The position numbers were made by a program, and so were the translations under genes. Of a stretch of DNA of 64,000 bases, positions 17,930 through 26,565 are shown one piece after another. The first letter of the stretch is position 1; the number at the start of each line of letters is the position of its first letter. The notes under the pieces are model-generated. The model made no database searches, was not told the origin of the DNA, and worked only from the letters and a program-made list of their open reading frames with translations. Origin of the DNA: Advenella mimigardefordensis DPN7 (GTDB taxonomy: Bacteria > Pseudomonadota > Gammaproteobacteria > Burkholderiales > Burkholderiaceae_B); NCBI RefSeq assembly GCF_000521505.1, contig NZ_CP003915.1, forward strand, positions 4,154,001 through 4,218,000, in the 5' to 3' direction.

Positions 17930-18068
17930 GGGTATCCATTCTCCTGTCATTTGCTTTCTGCCCAGCATCTGGAAAGAAAGCCGGTTCTCATGGGTAGAGA
18001 ATAAGCCAGCCACCACAATAAAAAAAAGCGATAAAATGGCCTAGATATGTTAAATAAACTCACAGATT

Positions 18069-18968
18069 ATGGCCAGAGACATCCCTCCCCTTAACGCCCT
18101 GCTGGCATTCGAAGCGGCAGCGCGCCTGCTAAGCGTAAGCAAGGCCGGGAATGAACTACACGTGACGCACGGAGCAGTGAGCCGGCAGATCCGGGTGCTG
18201 GAATCGGCACTCGGCGTTGCATTGATTGAAAAGGAAGGACGTGGTATAAAACTCACAGATTCCGGTGTCTTGCTGCGCGACGCCAGTGCCGCCGCCTTTG
18301 ATCGGGTACGCAGCGCCTGCACCGAGATCCGCCGCCGCAGTAGTAACCAGCCATTTGTGCTGGCCTGTCCGGGTAGCCTGCTGGCACGCTGGTTCATTCC
18401 CAGACTGGATAAACTCAATCAGGATCTGCCTCAATTACGATTGCAATTGACTGCAGGAGAAGGCGAGCTGGACCCGCGCAATCCCAATGTGGATGCCACC
18501 CTTTGCTTTGCAGCTCCGCCCTGGCCCGATGATATGCTTGTGCATGATCTGGGTGCGGAATATATCGGTGCTGTCATCAGCCCGCGCTGTGCCAACTATG
18601 CCGGTCTGGTCAATGCCCCTGTCAGCGCGCTATTGCGAGAACCGCTAATGTATCCGGCGTCCCGGCCACAGGCCTGGGCACAATGGGCACAGGCAAACCA
18701 GTTGCCGGGCAATGAACTCCAGTTAGGTACCGCATTCGAGCATCTATACTATCTGCTGGAAGCGGCGACGGCAGGTCTGGGTGTAGCCGTCGCCCCCAAA
18801 CAGGTGGTGGCCGACGACCTGGCCGCCGGACGACTGGAGGCGCCCTGGGGGTTTGTGCCAACCAGCTCACGCTTAAGCCTCCTGGTGCCGCGCACCCGCG
18901 CAGATCAGCGCTCTGTCCTGTTGGCAAACTGGCTGGAAAAAGAATTGGGGGTCACGCAACCGCATTAA
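18069..18968 (+). CDS. trpI: LysR-family regulator, TrpI-like activator of trpBA
   Basis: The 299-residue protein has a LysR HTH (about 6-65; [20 protein letters not shown], then [16 protein letters not shown]) and a substrate-binding domain that includes the TrpI-like block [21 protein letters not shown]. In pseudomonads TrpI, encoded divergently from trpBA, activates trpBA when indoleglycerol phosphate accumulates. The same geometry here makes this assignment strong. GcvA-type regulators share the N-terminal pattern and are the alternative. The start at ATG 18069 aligns with the family N terminus. Confidence 0.85.
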   Translation: MARDIPPLNALLAFEAAARLLSVSKAGNELHVTHGAVSRQIRVLESALGVALIEKEGRGIKLTDSGVLLRDASAAAFDRVRSACTEIRRRSSNQPFVLACPGSLLARWFIPRLDKLNQDLPQLRLQLTAGEGELDPRNPNVDATLCFAAPPWPDDMLVHDLGAEYIGAVISPRCANYAGLVNAPVSALLREPLMYPASRPQAWAQWAQANQLPGNELQLGTAFEHLYYLLEAATAGLGVAVAPKQVVADDLAAGRLEAPWGFVPTSSRLSLLVPRTRADQRSVLLANWLEKELGVTQPH

Positions 18969-18992
18969 CCAGATCGAACCAAAAGGACAATC

Positions 18993-19379
18993 ATGATTTA
19001 TCGTGTACTTGCAGACCTGGTACTGGTGCTGCATTTTGCCTTTATTCTGTTTGCCATATTCGGCGGGCTGCTTGTATTGCAGCGCTTGCGCATTATCTGG
19101 CTGCATCTGCCGGCGCTTGTCTGGGGCGCCACGATTGTTGGGCTGGGGGCCATCTGCCCACTGACGCCGCTGGAAAATACACTACGCACCATGGCCGGTC
19201 AGCAAGCCTATGCCGGCAGTTTTCTGGAGCACTACCTGTTAATGGCCATCTACCCGCCCGGGCTGACGCGCGAAGTACAGGTACTGTTGGCGGCTGGCCT
19301 GGTTATGCTGAATGTCATTATTTACTTTCTGGTATGGCGCCGTTATGGCGGACAGCAACGAGGCGATAGAAAAAACTGA
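18993..19379 (+). CDS. DUF2784 membrane protein
   Basis: The 128-residue protein has four likely transmembrane segments (about 5-28, 36-54, 74-90 and 96-116) and the conserved ICPLTPLEN motif after the second, which identifies the DUF2784 family. Its function is unknown. AAAGGAC precedes the ATG. It starts 24 bp after the trpI-like gene and may be cotranscribed with it, though a link to tryptophan metabolism is not established. Confidence 0.85.
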   Translation: MIYRVLADLVLVLHFAFILFAIFGGLLVLQRLRIIWLHLPALVWGATIVGLGAICPLTPLENTLRTMAGQQAYAGSFLEHYLLMAIYPPGLTREVQVLLAAGLVMLNVIIYFLVWRRYGGQQRGDRKN

Positions 19380-19504
19380 GGCGCACCCGCAAAGTGCGCC
19401 TGCCGACCTTATCAGAAAGCCGGGCCCGGTCATCTGGGCTGCCGCCAACATGCGGCCCACATGTTGTGCAAACGACCACACTAACGAGATCTCAGCTCAT
19501 CATT

Positions 19505-19545
19505 GCCGGTGCTGACCTTGACAAAACCCGTTGTTCAGCACCGGC
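19505..19545. terminator. Hairpin between convergent genes (11-bp perfect stem)
   Basis: GCCGGTGCTGA (19505-19515) pairs exactly with TCAGCACCGGC (19535-19545) around a 19-nt loop. It lies between the 3' ends of the DUF2784 gene and the isochorismatase-like gene. There is no clean U tract, so it may be a bidirectional transcript-stabilising or Rho-assisted terminator hairpin. Confidence 0.5.
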
Positions 19546-19556
19546 GCTACCTGTCC

Positions 19557-20183
19557 TTATTTTCCAGATGTCAGTTTGGCGTAACTGGTCATCAGGTTCC
19601 GATAGTCCGGGATATGGTTGGAGAACAGTGTGCCCAGGCCTTCTATATCGTTGCGCCAGTCACGATGCAGCTCGCACGCCAGGCCAAACCATGTCATGAG
19701 CTGAGCGCCCGCAGAAGACATGCGATCCCATGCAGAATGACGCGTGATCTCGTTGAATGTGCCGGACGCATCGGTTACTACAAACACGTCGTACCCGGCC
19801 TCAATGGCAGACAAGGCAGGAAACGCGACGCAGACTTCAGTAACCACACCTGCAATAATCAATTGCTTTTTGCCGGTGGCTTCAATCGCCTTGACGAAGT
19901 CTTCATTGTCCCAGGCATTGATCTGGCCCGGACGCGCAATATAAGGCGCATCGGGAAAAGCTTGCTGCAACCCGGGCACCAGGGGGCCGTTAGGGCCATC
20001 TTCGAAGCTGGTCGTAAGAATGGTTGGCAGTTTAAAATACCTGGCAAGGTCTGCCAGAGCCAGCACATTGTTTTTGAATTTATCAGGCTCAATATCCCGA
20101 ACCAGAGATAACAGGCCGGCCTGATGGTCAACCAGCAATACCGCTGCCTGGTCCTTGTCCAATCGTTTGTATGGCGTAGTCAT
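19557..20183 (-). CDS. Isochorismatase-family hydrolase (YcaC-like)
   Basis: The 208-residue protein belongs to the cysteine hydrolase fold shared by isochorismatases and YcaC. Asp19 (LLVDHQAG) and the nucleophile Cys118 (GVVTEVCVAFPAL) are visible, as is the YcaC-type segment YFKLPTILTTSFEDGPNGP. YcaC homologues are octameric hydrolases of uncertain substrate. The start at 20183 has AAGGAA upstream. The downstream pirin and LysR genes may be functionally related, because pirin/YcaC pairs are common in oxidative-stress loci (inference). Confidence 0.88.
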   Translation of the reverse strand: MTTPYKRLDKDQAAVLLVDHQAGLLSLVRDIEPDKFKNNVLALADLARYFKLPTILTTSFEDGPNGPLVPGLQQAFPDAPYIARPGQINAWDNEDFVKAIEATGKKQLIIAGVVTEVCVAFPALSAIEAGYDVFVVTDASGTFNEITRHSAWDRMSSAGAQLMTWFGLACELHRDWRNDIEGLGTLFSNHIPDYRNLMTSYAKLTSGK

Positions 20184-20308
20184 AATAATCTTCCTTAAGT
20201 TTCAATGATGAATCGGATGCTTTTATGGCATCCACGTAGTGCCAGCACTTACACCCTTATCGCGCTGAATCCAATTGTTCGTCGTCGTTAATGACATCTT
20301 GTGCCTTG

Positions 20309-20331
20309 GCGATGGGCAGGATACCCATCGC
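20309..20331. terminator. Hairpin downstream of pirin gene
   Basis: GCGATGGG (20309-20316) and CCCATCGC (20324-20331) form a perfect 8-bp stem with a 7-nt loop, starting 8 bp past the pirin stop codon in its transcription direction. No U tract follows, so its role as a terminator is probable but not certain. Confidence 0.45.
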
Positions 20332-20338
20332 GTTAACA

Positions 20339-21226
20339 TCACGACTGCTGTGCTTCTGACACTTCAGCCATCTGGCCAAACCGACCGCTATTAAAGTCGC
20401 TGATAGCCTCGGCAATTTGCTCCTGGCTATTCATGACAAACGGACCGTAACCAACAATAGGCTCATCGATAGGTTCGCCACTAAGCAGCAGCACAACCGC
20501 ATCGCTGTTTGCCTCAATAGCCATATGACGATCGGCTTTATCCAGTACAACCAGTTGCGCCTCCCGCGCTACCGTGTCGCCATTGACCATCACGGTGCCA
20601 CGCAATACAACCAGGGCTGTGCTCCATCCTTCGGGGACTTCAAACTCCGTGATGCCGCCCTGTTTGATGCGCATATCCCAGACATGCATGGGTGTGAAGG
20701 TGCTTGCAGGGCCTTTTTTTTGCCCATACTCACCGGCGATCACGCGTACCGAGCCAGCTTCGTTCGGCAAAGCCACCTCGGGTATCTCGCGGTCCAGTAT
20801 TGCCTGATAACCCGGTGCAGCCATCTTGTCTTTGGCAGGCAAATTGACCCAAAGCTGTACCATTTCCAGCGCACCACCCTGATTGGTGAACGCTTCTGAG
20901 TGGAATTCTTCATGCAATATGCCGGCACCTGCCGTCATCCATTGCACATCGCCCGGGCCGATCGTGCCGCCCTGGCCGGTTGAATCACGATGGCTGACTT
21001 CGCCCTTGTAAACGATGGTCACCGTCTCGAAGCCCCGGTGAGGATGCTGACCCACCCCGCGTTTCTGCCGGGCTGGCGTGAAATCAGCAGGACCGGCATA
21101 ATCAAGCAACAAAAAGGGACTCAATTGTTTGCCATGGCTTTGATAAGAAAACATGGACCTGACAGGAAAGCCATCACCGACCCAATGTGGACGGGGGGCG
21201 CTATAGATTCCAAGTACTTTTTTCAT
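20339..21226 (-). CDS. Pirin-family bicupin protein
   Basis: The 295-residue protein has the pirin double cupin. The metal site is visible in the N-terminal cupin as His61 and His63 (GQHPHRGFET), with a further His and Glu in AGAGILHEEFH. Bacterial pirins show quercetinase activity or regulate redox metabolism in the cytoplasm. The start at 21226 is preceded by AAGGAGATGACAA on the coding strand. It is divergent from a LysR regulator with an inverted-repeat operator in the shared promoter region, so it is probably that regulator's target. Confidence 0.92.
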   Translation of the reverse strand: MKKVLGIYSAPRPHWVGDGFPVRSMFSYQSHGKQLSPFLLLDYAGPADFTPARQKRGVGQHPHRGFETVTIVYKGEVSHRDSTGQGGTIGPGDVQWMTAGAGILHEEFHSEAFTNQGGALEMVQLWVNLPAKDKMAAPGYQAILDREIPEVALPNEAGSVRVIAGEYGQKKGPASTFTPMHVWDMRIKQGGITEFEVPEGWSTALVVLRGTVMVNGDTVAREAQLVVLDKADRHMAIEANSDAVVLLLSGEPIDEPIVGYGPFVMNSQEQIAEAISDFNSGRFGQMAEVSEAQQS

Positions 21227-21303
21227 TTGTCATCTCCTTGTAGTGACAGTACAGATATCATAAACTTGGAACAAACTTTCCGGTAGATCTAAAAATTGGA
21301 GAC

Positions 21304-21325
21304 ATCGTTCCACATTCGGAACGAT
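21304..21325. promoter_or_regulatory. Candidate LysR operator between pirin and lysR genes
   Basis: ATCGTTCC (21304-21311) and GGAACGAT (21318-21325) are perfect 8-bp arms around a 6-bp spacer, 6 bp before the LysR start codon and about 80 bp upstream of the pirin start. The spacing and position fit autorepression by the LysR protein. Confidence 0.6.
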
Positions 21326-21331
21326 AAACAG

Positions 21332-22237
21332 ATGCAAGACCTTAATAATCTTTATTACTTCGTGCAGATTGTGGATCACAAGGGACTGGCGCCGGCCGGC
21401 CGGGCGCTGGGTATCCCAAAATCCACCCTCAGCCGTAAACTCAGCCTGCTGGAAGAGCAACTGGGCGTACGCCTGATACATCGCTCCACCCGCCAGTTCG
21501 GTGTGACCGAGGTCGGGCTGGCCTACTACGAGCACTGCAAAGCCATGCTGATTGAGGCCGAGGCAGCTCAGGCGGTCATCGATATGACCCGGGCAGAACC
21601 CCGTGGCATCATTCGCGTCAGTTGCCCCATCGCCCTGCTGCAAACAAGCGTCGGAGGGATGCTGGCCGACTTCATGGTGCAGCATCCGCGCGTGACGATA
21701 CAGATTGATGCCACCAACCGGCGGGTTGACCCGGTGGCAGAGGCCATTGATATTGCCCTTCGTGTACGTCCACCTCCATTGCAAGACAGCAACCTGATTA
21801 TGCGTACCTTGTCGGATCGCAGTCAGTGTCTGGTTGCCAGCCCCGCTCTGATGGAACGTCAGGGCGTTCCGGTTGCGCCAGCCGACCTGGCCGACTGGCC
21901 CAGCCTGGGCGTGGGCCAGCCGCAACAGCAATTTGCCTGGAAACTGTTCGGACCGGACTCGGCTCAGGCGATGATTCATCACTTCCCGCGCCTGATCACA
22001 ACTGACATGATCAGTCTGCGTATCGCTGCGCTGGCGGGCGTCGGTATTGTGCAATTGCCCACCCTGATGGTCTGCGATGAGCTTGCACAGGGCACATTGA
22101 TCAGACCACTGCCCGATTGGGCACCCCGGCGGGAGATTATCCACGCGGTGTTCTCATCAAGACGTGGGCAAATGCCTGCCGTACGCGCCTTACTTGACTA
22201 CCTGGTTCAGCGCTTTGATGAACTGGACGAGGATTAA
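21332..22237 (+). CDS. LysR-family transcriptional regulator
   Basis: The 301-residue protein begins MQDLNNLYYFVQIVDHKG with the LysR winged HTH (about 2-60; LGIPKSTLSRKLSLLEEQLG), followed by a type 2 periplasmic-binding effector domain. ATG 21332 gives the standard LysR N terminus; an upstream in-frame start at 21296 would include the operator and is unlikely. It probably regulates the divergent pirin gene. The effector is unknown. Confidence 0.9.
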   Translation: MQDLNNLYYFVQIVDHKGLAPAGRALGIPKSTLSRKLSLLEEQLGVRLIHRSTRQFGVTEVGLAYYEHCKAMLIEAEAAQAVIDMTRAEPRGIIRVSCPIALLQTSVGGMLADFMVQHPRVTIQIDATNRRVDPVAEAIDIALRVRPPPLQDSNLIMRTLSDRSQCLVASPALMERQGVPVAPADLADWPSLGVGQPQQQFAWKLFGPDSAQAMIHHFPRLITTDMISLRIAALAGVGIVQLPTLMVCDELAQGTLIRPLPDWAPRREIIHAVFSSRRGQMPAVRALLDYLVQRFDELDED

Positions 22238-22380
22238 TGTGGCGGCCAGAAACGACCTTTACTCAGGGACGGCTTCTGTTGTTACTGAAGCCCCCCTGCC
22301 AAAACACGATCGCGTGCCTGGCGGGCAACGAGCCAAAGTATCATCGGCCAGCCAGATCAAAGTGCCGTTTCCTCACTAGC

Positions 22381-22395
22381 TTGCTATGATAGCAA
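22381..22395. promoter_or_regulatory. Short palindrome upstream of queC
   Basis: TTGCTAT-G-ATAGCAA is a perfect 7-1-7 inverted repeat, 34 bp before the queC start codon. It contains TATGAT, which could serve as a -10 box. It may be an operator overlapping the promoter; no preQ1 riboswitch was recognised here. Confidence 0.3.
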
Positions 22396-22428
22396 TCAGT
22401 TCACTCTATCTTTCGCAGGAAACCTCTC

Positions 22429-23136
22429 ATGAATAACAAGGCGCTTGTCCTTTTTTCCGGTGGCCAGGATTCCACCACGTGCCTGGCCTGGGCGCTGGAC
22501 CGGTACCAATACGTGGAAACCATTGGTTTTTCCTATGGTCAACGGCATGCTGTCGAATTAACGTGCCGCGAACAGGTTATCGAACAGTTGCGCCTGCAGT
22601 TCCCAGACTGGAGTGCGAGACTTGGCAATGATCATATGCTCGACCTGTCGGTATTGGGCCAAATCAGTGATACCGCATTAACGCAGGATAAAGCCATCGA
22701 GTTCGAACAAAGTGGCCTGCCCAACACCTTTGTGCCGGGACGCAATCTGCTGTTCTTTAACTTTGCGGCAGCACTGGCATACCGGCGCGGACTGGAAGTG
22801 CTGGTGGGCGGCATGTGCGAAACCGACTATTCAGGCTACCCCGATTGCCGCGACAATACGCTCAAGTCGTTGCAGGTTTCCCTGAGTCTGGGCCTGGATC
22901 GGCCCATGGTCATTGAAACCCCCTTGATGTGGATCGATAAGGAAAAAACCTGGCACATGGCAAGCACACTCGGCGGGCCGGCGCTGGTGCAGCTTATCGA
23001 AGAATATACTCACACCTGCTACCTGGGTGACAGGGAACATCGCCATCCATGGGGCTACGGATGCAATCAATGTCCGGCCTGCGACCTGCGGCGCAAGGGT
23101 TATGAACTGTACCAGAGCGCGCACGCGAATCATTGA
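22429..23136 (+). CDS. queC: 7-cyano-7-deazaguanine synthase
   Basis: The 235-residue enzyme makes preQ0 from 7-carboxy-7-deazaguanine, ammonia and ATP in queuosine biosynthesis. The ATP pyrophosphatase P-loop is [11 protein letters not shown] (9-19), and the C-terminal zinc cysteines are seen in HTCYLG and [25 protein letters not shown] site precedes the ATG. No queD, queE or queF gene lies in the window, so the pathway genes are dispersed. The length is normal for the family. Confidence 0.96.
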   Translation: MNNKALVLFSGGQDSTTCLAWALDRYQYVETIGFSYGQRHAVELTCREQVIEQLRLQFPDWSARLGNDHMLDLSVLGQISDTALTQDKAIEFEQSGLPNTFVPGRNLLFFNFAAALAYRRGLEVLVGGMCETDYSGYPDCRDNTLKSLQVSLSLGLDRPMVIETPLMWIDKEKTWHMASTLGGPALVQLIEEYTHTCYLGDREHRHPWGYGCNQCPACDLRRKGYELYQSAHANH

Positions 23137-23414
23137 AGCACGCACTCCCTACGCAGTTGTGGCGTGATCGGTTGTGGCGCCATCGGATAAGGCGGACTCC
23201 TGTAGCAGACAGGCAAGGCAGCCCGCCACGTCTGCTTTCGCAGCGAATCAAAACGTTACATCTACTCATTATTCCAAATGAAATAGGCGATTGAATGGTG
23301 TTAGTATAAAAAATCGATTGGGTGCTGCAGGAGCCTGTCGTTCACCATAAACCTGTCGCAACGGGCGTTCACAGGTATTTTTGCCTGTCGCCGTTAAAGA
23401 AAGGAGTTTCATAT

Positions 23415-23855
23415 ATGCGTAACACATTATTGAGAAGCAAAACTGCCACCGCTTTTTTTGCAGTCAGTGCCAGCCTTGGCTCTGCCATGTTTCTCGCCAA
23501 CAGCGCCACGGCCCAGACGACAAGTCAGGGTGCCGGCCAGGGCATGCCCAGTGCCGCCGTGCCATCAGGTACCGCAGAAATCCCGCAAGACCAGTTGACA
23601 AAGCTTGATATCAACAAGGATGGTGTTGTTACCAGAGAAGAATACAATCAGGCCATGACAGCAGCGTTCAAAAACCTGGACAAGAACAGCGACAACTCGC
23701 TGACACCTGAAGAAGTCGGAACCATTCTGACGCCGGAGCAGTTTGCCTCGGTGGACGCCAACAAGGACGGCAAGATCAGCAATGAAGAAATGATTACACA
23801 GGTCACCACTGATTTTGATACTGCTGACACCAATAAAGACGGCCAGCTTAAATAA
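23415..23855 (+). CDS. Secreted EF-hand calcium-binding protein
   Basis: The 146-residue protein has a Sec signal peptide (about 1-33, ending ATA before QTTSQG) and tandem EF-hand loops: DINKDGVVTREE (65-76), DKNSDNSLTPEE (89-100), DANKDGKISNEE (114-125), and a fourth, DTNKDGQLK, that stops after nine positions. The mature protein is acidic and periplasmic, probably a calcium buffer or sensor. AAAGGAG lies upstream of ATG 23415; the longer frame has no site. A strong intrinsic terminator follows the gene. Loss of the final loop is either natural or a C-terminal truncation. Confidence 0.9.
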   Translation: MRNTLLRSKTATAFFAVSASLGSAMFLANSATAQTTSQGAGQGMPSAAVPSGTAEIPQDQLTKLDINKDGVVTREEYNQAMTAAFKNLDKNSDNSLTPEEVGTILTPEQFASVDANKDGKISNEEMITQVTTDFDTADTNKDGQLK

Positions 23856-23926
23856 GCGAGGTCCGGGCAAACCGGGCGCCCCTCACCAAAGCTACGACGG
23901 ACAACAGTGAGGCAGCCGAACGAACC

Positions 23927-23955
23927 ACACCGTGCTCACCCCACGGTGTTTTTTT
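23927..23955 (+). terminator. Rho-independent terminator after the EF-hand gene
   Basis: ACACCGTG (23927-23934) pairs with CACGGTGT (23942-23949) around a 7-nt loop and runs into seven consecutive T residues (23949-23955). This is a textbook intrinsic terminator about 70 bp past the EF-hand stop codon. Confidence 0.9.
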
Positions 23956-24149
23956 CATCACTTATACAGGAAAATGCGCGCGAGTCTGACGCTGCCCGTT
24001 GCCTATGATTGCCGCGAGCAGTCTGGCAAGCCGCACATGACCGACAGCAAACCATGCATTCTGCGGTCAGATACCAGATCCCTTGTCTTTAAAGAAGCAG
24101 CAAATTACTGTAATATGATTCACCTTTGTTTTCTCTGGCAATCATCACA

Positions 24150-25136
24150 ATGGTAATAACGTTGGCATTCATTGTCATCGCCGTTTTTATCTGGGGCACG
24201 CTGGCTATATGGATACAGTTCGCCCGTCAGAAAGCGCGCCGCGGATTGCTCATCGCTTTGTGGGCGCTGGCAAGCGCACTCTTTGTCGCGGCCCTGTTCA
24301 ATCCAGCCATTGATGCTTTGCAAACCGTCGCCGGTATCAGCTACACCCTGTCCGTATTAGCGCTGGTGTATTGGTGGCGGAACATCCGCCCCTCCAACCA
24401 TCGCGACTGGATACCCGAGGTATCCCGTCAGGCTCAGGGCTCGCTGGCCGGCAATATCATAACAGTTGACAACGTACGCAATTTCATTTGGCATTCTCCC
24501 GAGGCGTATACAGAACATTGGGAGCGCAGACAGTACGATGTGAGCAAGCTCGCGTCAGTAGACCTTGCCCTGTCCTACTGGAGCAGCCCGGCCATTGCAC
24601 ATGCTCTGGTCTCTTTCGGTTTCAGCGATGGTCAGCATCTGGTTTTTTCAGTTGAAATACGGCGTAAAGTGGGCGATGCCTTCTCTGAGCTGGGCGGTTT
24701 TTTCAAGATGTACGAATTGAGTATTGTTGCTGCCGATGAAAGGGATGTGCTTTTCGTGCGCAGCAATATCCGCCAGGAAGACTGTTATTTGTATCGTGTG
24801 CATATGGAGCCGGCTGCAAGGCAATCGCTGCTGCTGGCGTATCTGGACGAAGCTAACCGGCTGGTTCATACGCCACGCTTTTATCACACCATCACCGGCA
24901 ACTGCACCACCCTGATCTTTCGGATGATGGATCGCATCGTGCCCGGCCTGCCGCTGGACTGGCGGCTGCTGGCCTCTGGCTACCTGCCGGAGTATCTGTA
25001 CAAGGTCGATGCCTTGCAGGGCGCCGACTCTGTCAGCGAATATCGCCGTCGCGGACGCTACTCAGAACGGGCGCGCGCCAGCACGGATAATAGCAATTAC
25101 TCGCAGCTTATTCGCGAGGGCGTGCCTGGCATCTGA
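24150..25136 (+). CDS. DUF4105 membrane protein with papain-like His/Asn-Cys motif
   Basis: The 328-residue product has two or three N-terminal membrane segments (about 1-22, 32-50 and 57-75) and then a soluble domain of the DUF4105 (Lnb N-terminal periplasmic) family. Candidate catalytic residues are His151 (AIAHALVSFGF) and Asn251-Cys252 (ITGNCTTLIF), in the His-before-Cys order of circularly permuted papain/NlpC-P60 folds. A cell-envelope hydrolase or acyltransferase role is inferred. The start is uncertain: ATG 24150 lacks a good ribosome site, and TTG 24126 is in frame. It is convergent with another membrane protein showing the same His...Asn-Cys pattern. Confidence 0.8.
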   Translation: MVITLAFIVIAVFIWGTLAIWIQFARQKARRGLLIALWALASALFVAALFNPAIDALQTVAGISYTLSVLALVYWWRNIRPSNHRDWIPEVSRQAQGSLAGNIITVDNVRNFIWHSPEAYTEHWERRQYDVSKLASVDLALSYWSSPAIAHALVSFGFSDGQHLVFSVEIRRKVGDAFSELGGFFKMYELSIVAADERDVLFVRSNIRQEDCYLYRVHMEPAARQSLLLAYLDEANRLVHTPRFYHTITGNCTTLIFRMMDRIVPGLPLDWRLLASGYLPEYLYKVDALQGADSVSEYRRRGRYSERARASTDNSNYSQLIREGVPGI

Positions 25137-25233
25137 ATGGCAAAGTAAGCGGCGAGGCGGCACGGTCGCACTTGTGGAATCGTCGAGCATCAGCCCGTTT
25201 TTAATATACCGCCCGGCGCACGAAGGCTCGGCC

Positions 25234-26565
25234 TTACCTGGAAACGGAAATCTTCGACGCTTTGCTCACTCGCAGCAGGCGCGCGAACCATGGAGTACTC
25301 ACCGGATGCACGATAGCGCGCAACGCTCGCGCGTAGTCCAGCGTCAGCCCCGGCGTCCAGGCCATGGTGGTCGCACGTTTCCTGATTTGAGCAGCAATCC
25401 ATAGTTCGGGCATGACCATGATCCGCAACACTTCCTGCCATGAGCCCGACGCCCGGTCATGCAATGCACCGTCCAGCGCAGCCTCCAGCGCATACGTCAC
25501 CGAACTGGAACAGTTGCGATACGTCAGGTTGTAAACCTCGTGCTGCCGATACTCCTGCCAGAAGCGCAACAGGCCGTCGGGATTGTAGGCATTGAACCTG
25601 ACCTGCCAGTTGGACGGACACCAGGCTTGCGATTCGGTATTGTAATCAGGCTGAAACTGCCCCGGCACGTCGTTCTCGCGCGTCGCCTTGAGAATACGAA
25701 AAAACTCTGAGGGAGAGCGGTCGATATCGGTACCAGGATAAAGACTGATGTACGTATCGGGCAGCATTTCCAGCGCGGCGTGTCCCGTAGAAATGACGCC
25801 ATTGATATCCACTGCAGCAATGTAGCGATTGATAACAGGACGTGGCACAGGCGCACCTTTGGACGAGCCTTCAGGCGTCCACACATGCACGGTAAGAGGT
25901 TCAGTCTGAACCTGCACCGGCGCATTGTCACTCACCGGCCGTGCCAGCTGCGACTTGCGAATTTTGGGCAATACGTCCGAAGGCACGAACAGATCAAATA
26001 CGGATGTGCCTTCCTTGAGCTGGCGCGCTCTTAGAAACACGTTCAGCGTGACAAGGCCGCCCATCATGAGCGTAACGCCAATAAAGACTGAAATAGTGGC
26101 CGAATAGTGACTTGGATAAGGACCGAACATGAAAAGGGCAAAAGCGATTTTTGCCAGACCGAAGCCGAACGCGGCACGCCAGCCAGGAAACCGAACCACC
26201 CATGCCGATGCCATTTGCAATAGACCCATCACAAAATACGCCATGCCCAGAATAATCGCAAGCAGCATATTACTGATGGTTGCATTGGCAAGAATCAGCA
26301 GCGCAATCAGAAAGAAACCGCCGCCCTTGAAATACAGCACCGCTTTTTGCGCGCCGATGCCACTGGAAGCAACACTCAGCGTAATTACGCTTTCGATCAG
26401 CAAGAGCACGCCGAAAAGCGTGAGTGGGAAGTAACGCACGCCATCGAAGGCATCCACAAAAATAATCAAGCCGGCCAGCAGCCATAAAAAACCCATGATG
26501 CCCAGCAGATATGCATGACGGCGAACGAAATGGGCGCCAAACAGCAGCAAAGCGATTTGTATCAT
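25234..26565 (-). CDS. HdeD-like membrane domain fused to a papain-fold-like C-terminal domain
   Basis: The 443-residue protein starts with about six transmembrane helices (residues 18-180) of the HdeD/DUF308 type, in hairpin pairs such as LGIMGFLWLLAGLIIFV and VFIGVTLMMGGLVTLNVFL. A linker follows, then a soluble domain (about 240-430) with His262 (STGHAALEM) and Asn351-Cys352 (YRNCSSSVTYAL), resembling permuted papain-like hydrolases. HdeD itself is an acid-stress membrane protein of about 190 residues, so the C-terminal half is an unusual addition. Its ATG overlaps the TGA of the upstream MASE1 gene by four bases, so the two are translationally coupled. Confidence 0.75.
   Translation of the reverse strand: MIQIALLLFGAHFVRRHAYLLGIMGFLWLLAGLIIFVDAFDGVRYFPLTLFGVLLLIESVITLSVASSGIGAQKAVLYFKGGGFFLIALLILANATISNMLLAIILGMAYFVMGLLQMASAWVVRFPGWRAAFGFGLAKIAFALFMFGPYPSHYSATISVFIGVTLMMGGLVTLNVFLRARQLKEGTSVFDLFVPSDVLPKIRKSQLARPVSDNAPVQVQTEPLTVHVWTPEGSSKGAPVPRPVINRYIAAVDINGVISTGHAALEMLPDTYISLYPGTDIDRSPSEFFRILKATRENDVPGQFQPDYNTESQAWCPSNWQVRFNAYNPDGLLRFWQEYRQHEVYNLTYRNCSSSVTYALEAALDGALHDRASGSWQEVLRIMVMPELWIAAQIRKRATTMAWTPGLTLDYARALRAIVHPVSTPWFARLLRVSKASKISVSR

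Noticed and set aside
21230..22144. A 304-codon open frame antisense to the LysR gene next to pirin
   Set aside because: The opposite strand encodes a complete LysR protein with a correct start and operator; this frame has no recognisable product.
22238..22428. Possible preQ1 riboswitch upstream of queC
   Set aside because: No preQ1-type pseudoknot pattern could be traced; only a short 7-1-7 palindrome is present.
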